The position numbers and the translations under genes were made by a program. Below are positions 1 through 8,539 of a stretch of 64,000 nucleotides of DNA, one piece after another (the stretch's first letter is position 1; the number at the start of each line of letters is the position of its first letter). The notes under the pieces are model-generated. The model was not told the DNA's origin. It saw only the letters and a list, made by a program, of their open reading frames with translations, and did no database searches. The DNA is from Jannaschia sp. S6380 (GTDB lineage Bacteria > Pseudomonadota > Alphaproteobacteria > Rhodobacterales > Rhodobacteraceae). The stretch spans positions 2,108,001 to 2,172,000 of the forward strand of contig NZ_JALKAS010000001.1 of NCBI RefSeq assembly GCF_023015695.1, in the 5' to 3' direction.

Positions 1-246
1 GAACCGCGCCCGCGCCGCCAGATGGGCGGCCAGGCGCGCCTCGAAGGGCCGCGCGCCGAGCTGCGTGTCGAACTTGGCGATGACCGTCCGGCCCTTGCCG
101 TGGGCGCGAAAGACGGCCCGCTGTCCATCGGGCTCGATCCGGTGCCAGACGGGGGTCAGATCGAACGCATCGGCATCCAGCCCGGCGCAGGCGGCCAGGT
201 GCGGCCAGGAATCGACGACATGCTGAAATAGGTCTTCGTCGGACAT
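1..246 (-). CDS. Partial protein, possibly phosphotransferase-like (N-terminal part)
   Basis: Leftward frame starting at an ATG on 246-244 and open to the window edge, so only the first 82 residues are visible. The segment around residues 38-70 (RAVFRAHGKGRTVIAKFDT) looks like the beta-strand N-lobe of an APH-like small-molecule kinase, but no catalytic HGD/IDF motif lies inside the window. It follows a recognisable APH-family gene by 40 bases on the same strand, so the two may form a pair. Function is an inference from that resemblance only. Confidence 0.55.
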   Translation of the reverse strand, partial: MSDEDLFQHVVDSWPHLAACAGLDADAFDLTPVWHRIEPDGQRAVFRAHGKGRTVIAKFDTQLGARPFEARLAAHLAARARF

Positions 247-286
247 CCGACCGGAATGTCAAATTCCGCCGCCCGACGCCAGCGGG

Positions 287-1270
287 TCAGGACGCCGCGC
301 GAAACCTGGCCGCCATGCGCCGGATGCCGCGCCATCTGCGATGATGGACGAGGCCCCGGCGCCACGGGGCCACCGGGATCGACTGCCAGATCAGCAGAAG
401 ATCTGCCATCATCGCCAGATCCAGCCCCGCCCGGTCGCGCCAGCGCCCGCCATGCGCGTCCAGCAGCGCCGCGCGGGCGGGGACCAGGCCGTCGGCATCC
501 TCTCCGCCCGCCGGACCGAAGAAGGTCGCGTGCCCGATCAGAAGACGCGCCAGGTCGCGCGACGGCGCCCGCATTTCCGTGGTGCCGAAATCGATGCCGC
601 TGGCCTGCCCGTCGGGTCCGATCATCAGGTTCCGCAGACTCAGGTCGCCATGCGCCACCGTCAGGGTCGACTTGCGGCCCCGGTCGTCCTCGGCCCGGCG
701 AAGGGTCCGGTCGGCAAGATCCAGGAACTTCGCGGGCGCGGGCACGGGCAGGCTTCCGTCAGCAACCGCATCGCGCCATCGGCCGACCTTGCGGAGCATC
801 CCGGCAGGTCGCAACGGTGTGAAACGCACGTCGCCCGCACGGTGTAGATGCCCCGCCCAGCGACCGCAGGCCCGCAGGATCTCCAGCCGCTCCGACCCGT
901 CCGGCGCGAGCAGCATGGCATCATGCGCGGTCATCCCCGGCACCCGCGCCATCACCATCGCGCGGACCTCGGGATCTGCGGCATGCAGGGTCGGCACGCC
1001 CAGCCCCTGCGCCGCGGCGAACAGGCGTTCCGCGCGTGCATGGGCGTCCACCTGGCCGGCGAACCGCGCCGGCGTCTCGCCCGGGGCATGTTTCAGGATC
1101 AGGTCGGCTTGCCCCGAACGCCGCAAAACGCAGACGATCCGCGCCTGCCCGCGTGATACGCGCGCCCGCAACACGGACACCTCGCGCGCCTCGGGCGCCT
1201 CGCCCAGCCGGGGCGCAAGACACCGCCAGGCCGCCCGCGCACCAGCTTCGAGTTCGGAATGACGGAGCAT
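287..1270 (-). CDS. Aminoglycoside-phosphotransferase-family kinase
   Basis: Protein of 327 residues starting at the ATG on 1270-1268 ([15 protein letters not shown]). A kinase-like C-lobe is clear: the catalytic loop reads [11 protein letters not shown] and the metal-binding motif that follows is [10 protein letters not shown], as in APH/choline-kinase-type phosphotransferases. The N-lobe has a plausible strand (RIVCVLRR...[10 protein letters not shown]) carrying the ATP-binding lysine. The substrate cannot be told; in such chromosomal genes it is usually a small metabolite rather than an antibiotic. Divergent from the DUF1328 gene, with about 100 bases between the starts that would hold both promoters. 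Confidence 0.75.
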   Translation of the reverse strand: MLRHSELEAGARAAWRCLAPRLGEAPEAREVSVLRARVSRGQARIVCVLRRSGQADLILKHAPGETPARFAGQVDAHARAERLFAAAQGLGVPTLHAADPEVRAMVMARVPGMTAHDAMLLAPDGSERLEILRACGRWAGHLHRAGDVRFTPLRPAGMLRKVGRWRDAVADGSLPVPAPAKFLDLADRTLRRAEDDRGRKSTLTVAHGDLSLRNLMIGPDGQASGIDFGTTEMRAPSRDLARLLIGHATFFGPAGGEDADGLVPARAALLDAHGGRWRDRAGLDLAMMADLLLIWQSIPVAPWRRGLVHHRRWRGIRRMAARFRAAS

Positions 1271-1369
1271 GGCGGACTGATGCCACGATCGGCCGACGGG
1301 GGCGAGCGAAACGGAACTCGCCCTGCCGGGAACACGTTGAACGGACAGCTTTGCATCAACGGAGGCACC

Positions 1370-1534
1370 ATGCTCGAACTCATCCTCATCCTTCTGGCCG
1401 TGGCCGCCATCGCCGCGTTTCTCGGCATGGGCCGGGTCTCCGGCATGGCCCTGACCGGCGCGAAGATCCTGATCGTGATCGCCCTCGTCGTGTTCCTCCT
1501 GATCGTTCTGGGCGTGATCGCGATCGCCGCCTGA
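1370..1534 (+). CDS. DUF1328 small membrane protein
   Basis: A 54-residue hydrophobic protein beginning at ATG 1370, eight bases after a good GGAGG ribosome site (1361-1365). An in-frame start further upstream would add a polar, non-conserved extension and is not favoured. Two transmembrane segments with a short [12 protein letters not shown] link fit the DUF1328/YtjA family of tiny inner-membrane proteins, often stress-induced but of unknown function. It lies where rimM often stands relative to trmD in related genomes. Confidence 0.8.
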   Translation: MLELILILLAVAAIAAFLGMGRVSGMALTGAKILIVIALVVFLLIVLGVIAIAA

Positions 1535-1573
1535 CGCTTTCCCGACGCCCCGGCCCGCGCTATGGGCCGGGGC

Positions 1574-2365
1574 ATGACATCTCCCACCCGCTCCCACGGT
1601 CAGAAATCCATCCGCGCCTCGGCCCGTCCGCGCGACCTGATGGCCGACGCCCCGGAACCCGGGGCATGGCAGGCCAACGTCGTGACCCTGTTCCCCGAGG
1701 CGTTTCCCGGTGTCCTGGGCCACAGTCTGACCGGAACCGCCCTGCGCGACGGGCTCTGGTCGTTGCGAACGACGAATCTGCGCGAATTCGGCCTGACGCG
1801 CCATCGCAAGGTCGACGATACGCCCGCCGGCGGCGGGGCGGGTCTGGTGCTGCGCCCCGACGTGGTCGGCCCGGCGATCGAGGCCGCACGCGGCCCGGGC
1901 CCCATCCTCTACCTCAGCCCGCGTGGCCGCCCCTTCGACCAGGCGATGGCGCGCGACCTGGCCGACGGGCCGGGCACGACGCTCCTCTGCGGACGTTTCG
2001 AGGGGGTGGACGAACGTGCCATAGTGCATTTCGGTATGATCGAGGTCTCGCTGGGCGACTTCATCCTGACCGGCGGCGAGATCGCGGCGCAGGCGCTTCT
2101 CGATGCGACTGTCCGCCTGCTGCCCGGCGTCCTCGGGAATGCCGCCTCGACCGAGGAAGAGAGCTTCGCGGGCGGACTGCTGGAGCATCCGCAATACACC
2201 AAGCCGCCCGAATGGCGCGGGATGCCGGTCCCGGAGGTCCTGATGTCGGGGCATCATGGCCGGATCGCGGCCTGGCGACGCGCCGAGGCCGAACGCCTGA
2301 CGCGGGAGCGACGCCCCGACCTCTGGCAGGCCCTTCTGGAGCGCGGCGACCCCGGCAGCCCTTGA
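1574..2365 (+). CDS. trmD: tRNA (guanine-N1-)-methyltransferase TrmD
   Basis: Transfers a methyl group from S-adenosylmethionine to G37 of tRNAs that read codons starting with C or with purines, preventing +1 frameshifting. The body ([15 protein letters not shown], then the SPOUT-knot segments [23 protein letters not shown] and [13 protein letters not shown]) is diagnostic. The start at ATG 1574 keeps the basic N-terminal extension (about residues 1-30, [13 protein letters not shown]) that I recall from other Rhodobacterales TrmD proteins; ATG 1562 and 1640 are alternatives. About 263 residues, normal length. It heads the translation cluster trmD-rplS-rpmE. Confidence 0.93.
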   Translation: MTSPTRSHGQKSIRASARPRDLMADAPEPGAWQANVVTLFPEAFPGVLGHSLTGTALRDGLWSLRTTNLREFGLTRHRKVDDTPAGGGAGLVLRPDVVGPAIEAARGPGPILYLSPRGRPFDQAMARDLADGPGTTLLCGRFEGVDERAIVHFGMIEVSLGDFILTGGEIAAQALLDATVRLLPGVLGNAASTEEESFAGGLLEHPQYTKPPEWRGMPVPEVLMSGHHGRIAAWRRAEAERLTRERRPDLWQALLERGDPGSP

Positions 2366-2512
2366 TGTCGCGCCCGCAGGGGCGTATGGGGCGCCGGTGT
2401 ACCGCCCCGGCCTGCCGGGACGCTCTGCATGGACCAACAAAGAACAGCCGCCCGGACCAACCGGGCCGGACATCATCCGCGGGCAAACCGCGCGCAACCA
2501 TAGGAGGGTCCG

Positions 2513-2899
2513 ATGGACCTGATCGCACAGATCGAGGCGGAACAAGTCGCCGCCCTCGACCACGAGATTCCCGACTTCAAGGCCGGCGACACCGTTCGCG
2601 TCGGCTTCAAGGTCACCGAAGGCACCCGGACCCGGGTGCAGAATTACGAAGGCGTGTGCATCGGCCGCAAGAACGGCACCGGCATCGCCGGCTCGTTCAC
2701 GGTTCGCAAGATCAGCTTCGGCGAGGGCGTCGAGCGCGTGTTCCCGCTCCACTCGACCAATATCGACTCGATCACCGTGGTGCGCCGCGGCCGGGTCCGC
2801 CGCTCCAAGCTCTACTACCTGCGGACGCGGCGCGGCAAATCCGCCCGGATCGTCGAGCAGACGAACTACCGTGCCCCCAAGGCCCAAGGAGAGGCGTGA
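2513..2899 (+). CDS. rplS: 50S ribosomal protein L19
   Basis: A 128-residue L19 protein of the large ribosomal subunit, located at the interface with the 30S subunit. The core [51 protein letters not shown] and the basic segment [14 protein letters not shown] are typical; there is a short C-terminal tail (RAPKAQGEA). ATG 2513 is preceded by AGGAGG at 2502-2507. Its stop overlaps the start of rpmE (TGATG), so the two are translationally coupled. The 147 bases between trmD and rplS hold no gene. Confidence 0.97.
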   Translation: MDLIAQIEAEQVAALDHEIPDFKAGDTVRVGFKVTEGTRTRVQNYEGVCIGRKNGTGIAGSFTVRKISFGEGVERVFPLHSTNIDSITVVRRGRVRRSKLYYLRTRRGKSARIVEQTNYRAPKAQGEA

Positions 2900-3120
2900 T
2901 GAAGAAGGACATCCATCCCGAATACCACGTCATCGACGTCAAGCTCGTCGACGGCACCGTGGTCCAGATGCGCTCCACCTGGGGGTCCGAGGGCGATCAG
3001 CTCGCGCTCGACATCGACCCGAGCGTGCACCCGGCCTGGACCGGCGGCACCTCGCGCCTGATGGATACCGGCGGCCGCGTCTCGAAGTTCAAGAACAAGT
3101 ATGCCGGCCTGGGTTTCTGA
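2899..3120 (+). CDS. rpmE: 50S ribosomal protein L31, zinc-free form
   Basis: A 73-residue L31 ([19 protein letters not shown]...). It lacks the CxxC zinc-binding pairs found in the Zn-type L31, so it is the cysteine-free variant that is common in alphaproteobacteria. Start ATG 2899 shares one base with the rplS stop. A strong rho-independent terminator lies 25 bases after the stop, closing the operon. Confidence 0.95.
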   Translation: MKKDIHPEYHVIDVKLVDGTVVQMRSTWGSEGDQLALDIDPSVHPAWTGGTSRLMDTGGRVSKFKNKYAGLGF

Positions 3121-3144
3121 TCCCGGCATCGGCTCAAGCCGTCG

Positions 3145-3174
3145 AACGCCGCCCCCCCCCCGGGGCGGCGTTTT
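3145..3174 (+). terminator. Rho-independent terminator after rpmE
   Basis: An 11-base perfect stem (AACGCCGCCCC at 3145-3155 with GGGGCGGCGTT at 3162-3172), a six-C loop and a run of four T at 3171-3174. It ends the trmD-rplS-rpmE unit. Confidence 0.85.
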
Positions 3175-3347
3175 GCGTTCCGGGCGGCGGAGAAGCACCG
3201 ATTTCGCCCCCGACCGCGGTTTTTTTGCCATCCCGCCGAGAATTCCCTCCCGGGGTGATTCGGCAGTTCTGGGCATCGACGGCGGAAGTCCCTAGAAGGT
3301 GACCCAAGTCCGGTGAAACGGGCATGGATCAGACAGGGACGGGGCCA

Positions 3348-4157
3348 GTGGCGCACATCATCGTCTTCGGCAACGAAAAGGGCGGGTCCGGCAAGTCGAC
3401 CTCCTGCATGCATACGGCGACGGCGCTCGTCCGGTCGGGACGGCGCGTCGGCGCGCTCGACCTCGACCTGCGGCAACGGACTTTCACGCGCTACCTGGAG
3501 AACCGGGAAGGCTACGGGGCGCGGCATGGTGTCGCCCTGCCGACGCCCACGGTCATGGGGCTGCCGAAGGTCGACCGCGCCGACCTGGCCGAAACCGAAA
3601 ACCCGTTCGACAAGTCCCTCAGCCTGGCGGTCACCAAGCTGGAAGAGACCTGCGATTTCATCATCATCGACTGCCCGGGCAGTCATACGCGCCTGTCGCA
3701 GGTGGCCCACAGCCTCGCCGACACGCTGATCACGCCGCTCAACGACAGTTTCGTCGATTTCGACCTGCTGGCGAAGATCGACCCCGATACCGGCAAGATC
3801 CTGGGTCCGTCGGTCTATTCGGAAATGGTCTGGCACGCCCGGCAGTTGCGCGCCAAGGCCGGGCTGAAGCCCATTGACTGGATCGTCCTGCGCAACCGGC
3901 TGGGCGCGCAGGAAATGCACAACAAACGCAAGATGGGCCAGGCGCTGGAGGATCTGTCCAAGCGCATCGGGTTCCGCGTCGCGCCAGGCTTCTCGGAGCG
4001 CGTGATCTTTCGCGAACTGTTTCCGCGCGGAATGACGCTTCTGGACCTCAAGGACATCGGCATCGCCAACCTCAACCTGTCGAATGTCGCCGCGCGTCAG
4101 GAAGTTCGCGACCTTCTGCGCGCGCTGAACCTGCCCGAGGTCGAAGTCGCTTTCTGA
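3348..4157 (+). CDS. mipZ: Division plane positioning ATPase MipZ
   Basis: ParA/MinD-superfamily ATPase that in alphaproteobacteria forms a gradient from the polar ParB-parS complex and blocks FtsZ assembly near the poles. The deviant Walker A motif reads GNEKGGSGKST near residue 8, followed by DLDLRQRTFTRYLENR and the Walker B region IIDCPGSHTRLSQVAHSLAD; the stretch TPLNDSFVDFDLLAKID is characteristic of the family. I chose the GTG at 3348 because it gives the usual MAHIIVFGNEKGG start and follows an AGGGACGGGG stretch; an ATG at 3324 would add eight residues. About 269 residues, normal length. Single-gene unit. Confidence 0.93.
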   Translation: MAHIIVFGNEKGGSGKSTSCMHTATALVRSGRRVGALDLDLRQRTFTRYLENREGYGARHGVALPTPTVMGLPKVDRADLAETENPFDKSLSLAVTKLEETCDFIIIDCPGSHTRLSQVAHSLADTLITPLNDSFVDFDLLAKIDPDTGKILGPSVYSEMVWHARQLRAKAGLKPIDWIVLRNRLGAQEMHNKRKMGQALEDLSKRIGFRVAPGFSERVIFRELFPRGMTLLDLKDIGIANLNLSNVAARQEVRDLLRALNLPEVEVAF

Positions 4158-4179
4158 CAAGTTCCGTCGCAAAAGCCGG

Positions 4180-4208
4180 TTGACCTCCCCCCGCCCGCTT
4201 GTCACCTT
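4180..4208 (+). promoter_or_regulatory. Candidate promoter of the betaine-type ABC operon
   Basis: TTGACC (4180-4185) and CACCTT (4203-4208) are separated by 17 bases, a reasonable sigma-70 promoter for this GC-rich background, about 110 bases ahead of the binding-protein start. The -10 is weak. Confidence 0.4.
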
Positions 4209-4316
4209 TTGGATCGAACCCAACTTTCAAACACGGGTTTGCAATGCGCCTCCGGTGAACGGAGGCCCCCGACGCGACGTCGGGCGCATGTCATCCACAC
4301 AGGGAGAAGTGGAAGA

Positions 4317-5300
4317 ATGAAGAAGTTTCTGATCACGACGGCCTCCGTCGCGACGGCCGCGACGATGATGGCCGGCACCGCGATGGCGGACGCGCATGGC
4401 GACTGCGGCGAAGTCACCATCACCGAGATGAACTGGGCCTCCTCCGCGGTGGTCACCGGTGTCGCCTCGTTCCTAATGGAACAGGGCTATGGCTGCGAAG
4501 TCACGAAGGTGCCGTCCTCGACGACGCCGGCGCTGGCATCGGTTGCCGAGACCGGGCAACCGGACATCCTGACCGAGTTGTGGATCAACGGCGCACCCTC
4601 CTACGACAAGATGTCCGAGGCGGGCACGATCACCACGCTGACCGACGTGCTTCTGCCCGGCGGCGTCGAGGGTTGGTGGATCCCGACCTACTTGGCCGAG
4701 GAACATCCCGAGTTGGCCACGATGGAAGGCCTGCTGGCCAATCCCGACCTCGTCGGCGGCCGCTTCCACCAGTGCCCCGAGGGCTGGGGCTGCAAGAACA
4801 CGAATGCCGGCATCGCCCGCGCGCTCGGCCTCGAGGACGCGGGCTTCGAGATCTTCCAGCACGGCTCCGGCGAGACCATGGCCACGTCGATCGCCTCGGC
4901 GGTCGAGAACGAGGAGCCCTGGCTGGGCTACTACTGGGGTCCGACCTCGGTCCTGGGAAAGTACGACATGACCCAGGTGGACCTGGGCCCGTACAACGAG
5001 GAAGCGCATATGTGCAACGCCGACCCCGATTGCGAGGAAGTCGGCATGTCGTCCTACCCCGTGGGTCCGGTGAAGACCGTGGTCACGACGGATTTTGCCG
5101 ACAACCATCCGGATCTGGCGGAGCTGATGTCGAACGTGACCTTCACGAACGACCAGATGAACACCGTCCTCGCCTGGCAGGAAGACAACAACGCCTCGGC
5201 CGACGAGGCGGCGGTGTACTTCCTGACCAACTATTCCGACATCTGGTCGGAATGGGTGAACGAGGCCGCCCGCGAGAAGCTGGCCGCCTTCATCCAGTGA
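4317..5300 (+). CDS. ABC transporter substrate-binding protein, glycine betaine/proline type
   Basis: Periplasmic binding protein of 327 residues with a Sec signal peptide (MKKFLITTASVATAATMMAGTAMA, cut after about residue 24). The start is fixed by an AGGGAG ribosome site and the signal sequence; upstream in-frame codons are not signal-like. The mature part matches the OpuAC/ProX-type fold: an opening ligand strand (VTITEMNWASSAV), the PDILTELWINGA segment and tryptophan-rich ligand-site stretches (EGWWIPTYL, WLGYYWGPTS). Several cysteines (DCG, GYGCE, QCPEGWGCK, MCNADPDCEE) suggest disulphides. A terminator separates it from the permease, which would leave the binding protein in excess. The exact ligand (betaine, proline, choline or similar) cannot be read. 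Confidence 0.88.
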   Translation: MKKFLITTASVATAATMMAGTAMADAHGDCGEVTITEMNWASSAVVTGVASFLMEQGYGCEVTKVPSSTTPALASVAETGQPDILTELWINGAPSYDKMSEAGTITTLTDVLLPGGVEGWWIPTYLAEEHPELATMEGLLANPDLVGGRFHQCPEGWGCKNTNAGIARALGLEDAGFEIFQHGSGETMATSIASAVENEEPWLGYYWGPTSVLGKYDMTQVDLGPYNEEAHMCNADPDCEEVGMSSYPVGPVKTVVTTDFADNHPDLAELMSNVTFTNDQMNTVLAWQEDNNASADEAAVYFLTNYSDIWSEWVNEAAREKLAAFIQ

Positions 5301-5313
5301 CATCCTAACCGGA

Positions 5314-5335
5314 ACGGGCCCTGCGGGGCCCGTTT
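5314..5335 (+). terminator. Intra-operon hairpin after the betaine-type binding protein
   Basis: ACGGGCCC (5314-5321), a TGCG loop and GGGCCCGT (5326-5333) form a perfect 8-base stem ending in TTT. It sits between the binding-protein and permease genes and may act as partial terminator or mRNA-stabilising hairpin, as is common after such binding-protein genes. Confidence 0.7.
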
Positions 5336-5396
5336 CGCATCCGGCGAAGGGCGTCAGACCCCAGCCGCGAAGAATATGGACGGACGGGGAACGTAG

Positions 5397-6443
5397 ATGG
5401 CAACCTATGACGGACTGTTCGAGGCCGCGGGCCTCGAGGAATGGTGCAGCGGCGGCGCGACCGACGGGCCCATGACCATGGCCGAGATGCTGGCCCGCGC
5501 GAACGGCACCCAGGTTGAGGACGGCCCCGATCCGGCGGTCCCCCTGCTCGAGACGCCGTTCCCCTCGCTCGATGCGCTCAACAAGTCCTGCGGCGCGATC
5601 CCGCGCTCCCGCGACATGACCGAGGCGGTCGAACAGGGCTTCCTGACTATCAAGGATCCGCTTAAGGTGGTCCTCGACCCTTTGACGCAACCGCTCAGCT
5701 GGATGCTGGACGCCTCGCTCGAGGCATTTCAGGCGATCCCCTGGTTCATCATGATCCCGCTTCTGGTGCTGGCGACCTGGTTCGCCTCCCGTCGGATCGG
5801 CGTGACGCTGTTCGTCGCCTTCGCCTTCCTGTTCATGGCGTTCATCGATTACTACGACGACGCCATCAAGACGCTGTCGATCATCTTCGTCTGCACCATC
5901 ATCTCGATCCTGCTCGGGGTGCCCATCGGCATCGCCATGTCGCGATCGAACGCGCTGCAGCGGATGACCATCCCGATCCTGGACATGCTGCAGACCCTTC
6001 CGACATTCGTCTATCTGATCCCGCTGATCTTCCTGTTCTCGGTGACTGAATCCAAGCTCTACGGCATCGCGATCATCCTCTACGCCATCGTGCCGGTGAT
6101 CCGCCTGACCGATCTGGGCATCCGCCTGGTCGACAAGGACGTGATCGAGGCGGCCGACGCCTTCGGCATGTCGGACCGCCAGAAGCTCTGGGGGGTGCAG
6201 ATCCCGCTGGCGCTGCCCAACATCATGGCCGGCATCAACCAGACCATCATGATGTCGCTGGCCATGGTCGTGATCGCCTCGCTGGTCTCGGCCCCGGGTC
6301 TGGGCGTGAAGGTCCTGGCCGGCATCCGCAACCTGGAACTGGGCGTGGGCCTCGTCGCGGGCTTCTGCATCGTCCTTCTCGCGGTCCTGCTGGACCGTGC
6401 CACCAAGGCCGCTCTGGGCCGCATAGACTCGAGTGCCCGCTGA
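5397..6443 (+). CDS. ABC transporter permease, glycine betaine/proline type (ProW-like)
   Basis: A 348-residue inner-membrane permease. The first about 100 residues are hydrophilic; then come some six to seven transmembrane segments starting near WFIMIPLLVLATWFA. The cytoplasmic EAA loop that docks on the ATPase is visible as EAADAFGMSDRQKLWGVQIPLALP. The segment LDMLQTLPTFVYLIPLIFLF is typical of ProW/OpuAB. Its stop overlaps the ATPase start (ATGA at 6443), so the two are coupled. Start ATG 5397 has only a weak ribosome site. Confidence 0.92.
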   Translation: MATYDGLFEAAGLEEWCSGGATDGPMTMAEMLARANGTQVEDGPDPAVPLLETPFPSLDALNKSCGAIPRSRDMTEAVEQGFLTIKDPLKVVLDPLTQPLSWMLDASLEAFQAIPWFIMIPLLVLATWFASRRIGVTLFVAFAFLFMAFIDYYDDAIKTLSIIFVCTIISILLGVPIGIAMSRSNALQRMTIPILDMLQTLPTFVYLIPLIFLFSVTESKLYGIAIILYAIVPVIRLTDLGIRLVDKDVIEAADAFGMSDRQKLWGVQIPLALPNIMAGINQTIMMSLAMVVIASLVSAPGLGVKVLAGIRNLELGVGLVAGFCIVLLAVLLDRATKAALGRIDSSAR

Positions 6444-7501
6444 TGACCGACAATGAAATCAAGGTTTCGATCCGCAAGCTCTACAAGATCTTCGGGCCGA
6501 ACGCGAAAGCGATGATGGCGCATGTCGAGGGCGGCATGGGCAAGCCCGAGCTGTTGGACCAGTACAACCACGTGCTGGGCCTGCAGGACATCAATGTCGA
6601 CATCCGCGCGGGCGAAATCACCGTCATCATGGGTCTGTCCGGATCGGGAAAGTCGACCCTGATCCGGCACCTGAACCGGCTGATCGATCCCACGTCGGGC
6701 GAGGTGATCGTCAATGGCGAAGACGTGCTGGCCTATGGCGATCCGCGGCTGGCCCAGCTTCGGCAGAACACGATGTCGATGGTGTTCCAGAAATTCGCGC
6801 TGTTCCCGCATCACACGGTGCTGGCGAATGCCGGCATGTCGCGGCGCGTCCGGGGCGAGAGCGCCGACATCGCCGACCGCGAGGGTCAGAAATGGCTCGA
6901 ACGGGTGGGGCTGGCCGGCTACGAGGAACATTACCCAGGACAGCTCTCCGGCGGCATGCAGCAGCGGGTCGGCATCGCCCGGGCGCTGGCGTCGGATTCC
7001 GAAATCATGCTGATGGACGAGGCGTTCAGCGCGCTGGACCCCCTGATCAGAACCGACATGCAGGACCTGCTGCTGGAATTACAACGCGAGTTGCAGAAGA
7101 CCATCGTCTTCATCACGCACGACCTGGACGAGGCGCTGAAACTGGCCGACCACCTCGTCATTCTCAAGGACGGCGCCGTCGTCCAGCAGGGCGAGCCGCA
7201 GGACATCCTGCTGCGTCCGAACGATCCGTACATCATCGACTTCATCTCCGACATCAACCGCGCGCGGGTGCTGCGCGTCCGCTCGGTCATGGAAAAGACG
7301 GAGCGCGAGGGGTCCGGGCTGTCAGGCGAGGTGGAGGCGAACCAGAACCTGGAGTCGGTGATCGCCCTGTCGGAAGGCGATACCAACCTGCATTACCGCG
7401 TGATGGAGGATGGCCGCCAGGTCGGACTTCTGCACATGCGCGACCTGGTCAAGGCCCTCGTCCCGGTCGAGGCCGCATCCGAGGATCGCCGCGTCGCCTG
7501 A
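6443..7501 (+). CDS. ABC transporter ATP-binding protein, glycine betaine/proline type (ProV-like)
   Basis: A 352-residue ATPase that energises the importer. Walker A is GLSGSGKST, the signature LSGGMQQRVGIARAL and Walker B IMLMDEAFSALDP; the H-loop is ITHD. The N-terminal 50 residues (KLYKIFGPNAKAMMAHVEGG) are typical of ProV/OpuAA rather than of general NBDs. After residue 270 there is a tail with a degenerate CBS-like repeat, shorter than the usual paired CBS regulatory domain, so ionic-strength sensing may be reduced or different. Confidence 0.93.
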   Translation: MTDNEIKVSIRKLYKIFGPNAKAMMAHVEGGMGKPELLDQYNHVLGLQDINVDIRAGEITVIMGLSGSGKSTLIRHLNRLIDPTSGEVIVNGEDVLAYGDPRLAQLRQNTMSMVFQKFALFPHHTVLANAGMSRRVRGESADIADREGQKWLERVGLAGYEEHYPGQLSGGMQQRVGIARALASDSEIMLMDEAFSALDPLIRTDMQDLLLELQRELQKTIVFITHDLDEALKLADHLVILKDGAVVQQGEPQDILLRPNDPYIIDFISDINRARVLRVRSVMEKTEREGSGLSGEVEANQNLESVIALSEGDTNLHYRVMEDGRQVGLLHMRDLVKALVPVEAASEDRRVA

Positions 7502-7520
7502 CGCCGGTCGAAGGCGTCAG
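7498..7520. terminator. Candidate bidirectional terminator between convergent genes
   Basis: CTGACGCC (7498-7505) and GGCGTCAG (7513-7520) form a perfect 8-base stem with a 7-base loop. It spans the stop codons of both the ABC ATPase (rightward) and cydB (leftward), whose ends are only 15 bases apart. No T tract follows on either side, so termination strength is uncertain. Confidence 0.45.
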
Positions 7521-8539
7521 TCGTAGCGCAGCGCCTTCGCCTTGCCGCGGAAGACCCAGTAGGCCAGCGCCGTGTAACCCAGGATGCTGGGCACAACGAA
7601 GATCGCGCCGATGCCGATGATCATCAGGCTTTCCGGTGCGCTGGCCGCCTCGTAAATCGTCAGTCGTTCGGGGACGACATAGGGATAGAAGCTGTAGGCC
7701 AGGCCGAGGAAGGCAAGCGTGAACAGCCCCAGCGCCGCGGTGAACGGCGCCCAGGCCCAGCGGTCCCCGTCGGCCGGCAGATGCCGGAAGCTGCGCCAGA
7801 GCAGGGCGAGCAGCCCGAGCGAGAGGATCGGCAGCGGGGACAGCCACAGCATGTCGGGCCAGACGAACCAGCGGTCAAAGATGCGGTCCGACACCAGCGG
7901 CGTCGCCAGGGAAATCGCGCCGATCCCGACCACGAGGCCCCAGATGCAGTCCTTGGCCCAGATGACGGCGTTGCGCTGCAGCCGGTCCATTCCCTTAAGG
8001 ATCAACCACGCCGCCCCGATGAACGCGTATCCCAGCGTGAGGGCCAGCGCGCAGAGGATCCCGAACAGGATCGTGCCGAACGAATGTTCCAACCCCATCA
8101 CATAGATCCCCAGCATGAACCCCTGCGCCAGCGTCGCCAGGAGAGAGCCGCCGAAGAACAGCCAGTTCCAGAGGTTCTTGTACTTGGCCCGCGCCTTCAC
8201 GCGGAATTCGAAGCTGACGCCGCGCAGGATCAAACCGATCAGCAGGAAAAAGACCGGCAGGTAGAGGGTCGTCAGGATCATACCATGCGCGGTCGGGAAG
8301 GCCACCAGCAGCAGGCCGATGGCAAGCACGAGCCAGGTCTCGTTCGCATCCCAGAACGGACCGATGGAAGCGACCATCATGTCGCGCTGCTCGTCGTCGT
8401 CGGCGAAGGGCGTCAGCAGGCCGACGCCCAAATCATAGCCGTCGAGGACGACATAGATCAGGATCGACAGGCCCATCAGCGCCGCGAAGACGAAGGGCAG
8501 CCATTGGTCGGCCGGATATCCGAAGAGCTCCATGGTCAT
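7517..8539 (-). CDS. cydB: Cytochrome bd-type ubiquinol oxidase subunit II
   Basis: A 340-residue membrane subunit with about eight transmembrane helices. The N-terminal motifs DGYDLGVGLLTPF and MMVASIGPFWDANETWLVL are diagnostic of CydB/CioB. It forms the heterodimer with CydA that oxidises ubiquinol and reduces oxygen to water without pumping protons. The start ATG overlaps the cydA stop (ATGA at 8539-8536), indicating coupled translation. An alternative ATG two codons on is possible. Confidence 0.95.
   Translation of the reverse strand: MTMELFGYPADQWLPFVFAALMGLSILIYVVLDGYDLGVGLLTPFADDDEQRDMMVASIGPFWDANETWLVLAIGLLLVAFPTAHGMILTTLYLPVFFLLIGLILRGVSFEFRVKARAKYKNLWNWLFFGGSLLATLAQGFMLGIYVMGLEHSFGTILFGILCALALTLGYAFIGAAWLILKGMDRLQRNAVIWAKDCIWGLVVGIGAISLATPLVSDRIFDRWFVWPDMLWLSPLPILSLGLLALLWRSFRHLPADGDRWAWAPFTAALGLFTLAFLGLAYSFYPYVVPERLTIYEAASAPESLMIIGIGAIFVVPSILGYTALAYWVFRGKAKALRYD

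Noticed and set aside
287..2887. Very long leftward open frame (over 860 codons) through trmD and rplS
   Set aside because: Only its last 327 codons (from ATG 1270) are protein-like; the rest is His/Arg/Gly-rich antisense of trmD and rplS caused by high GC.
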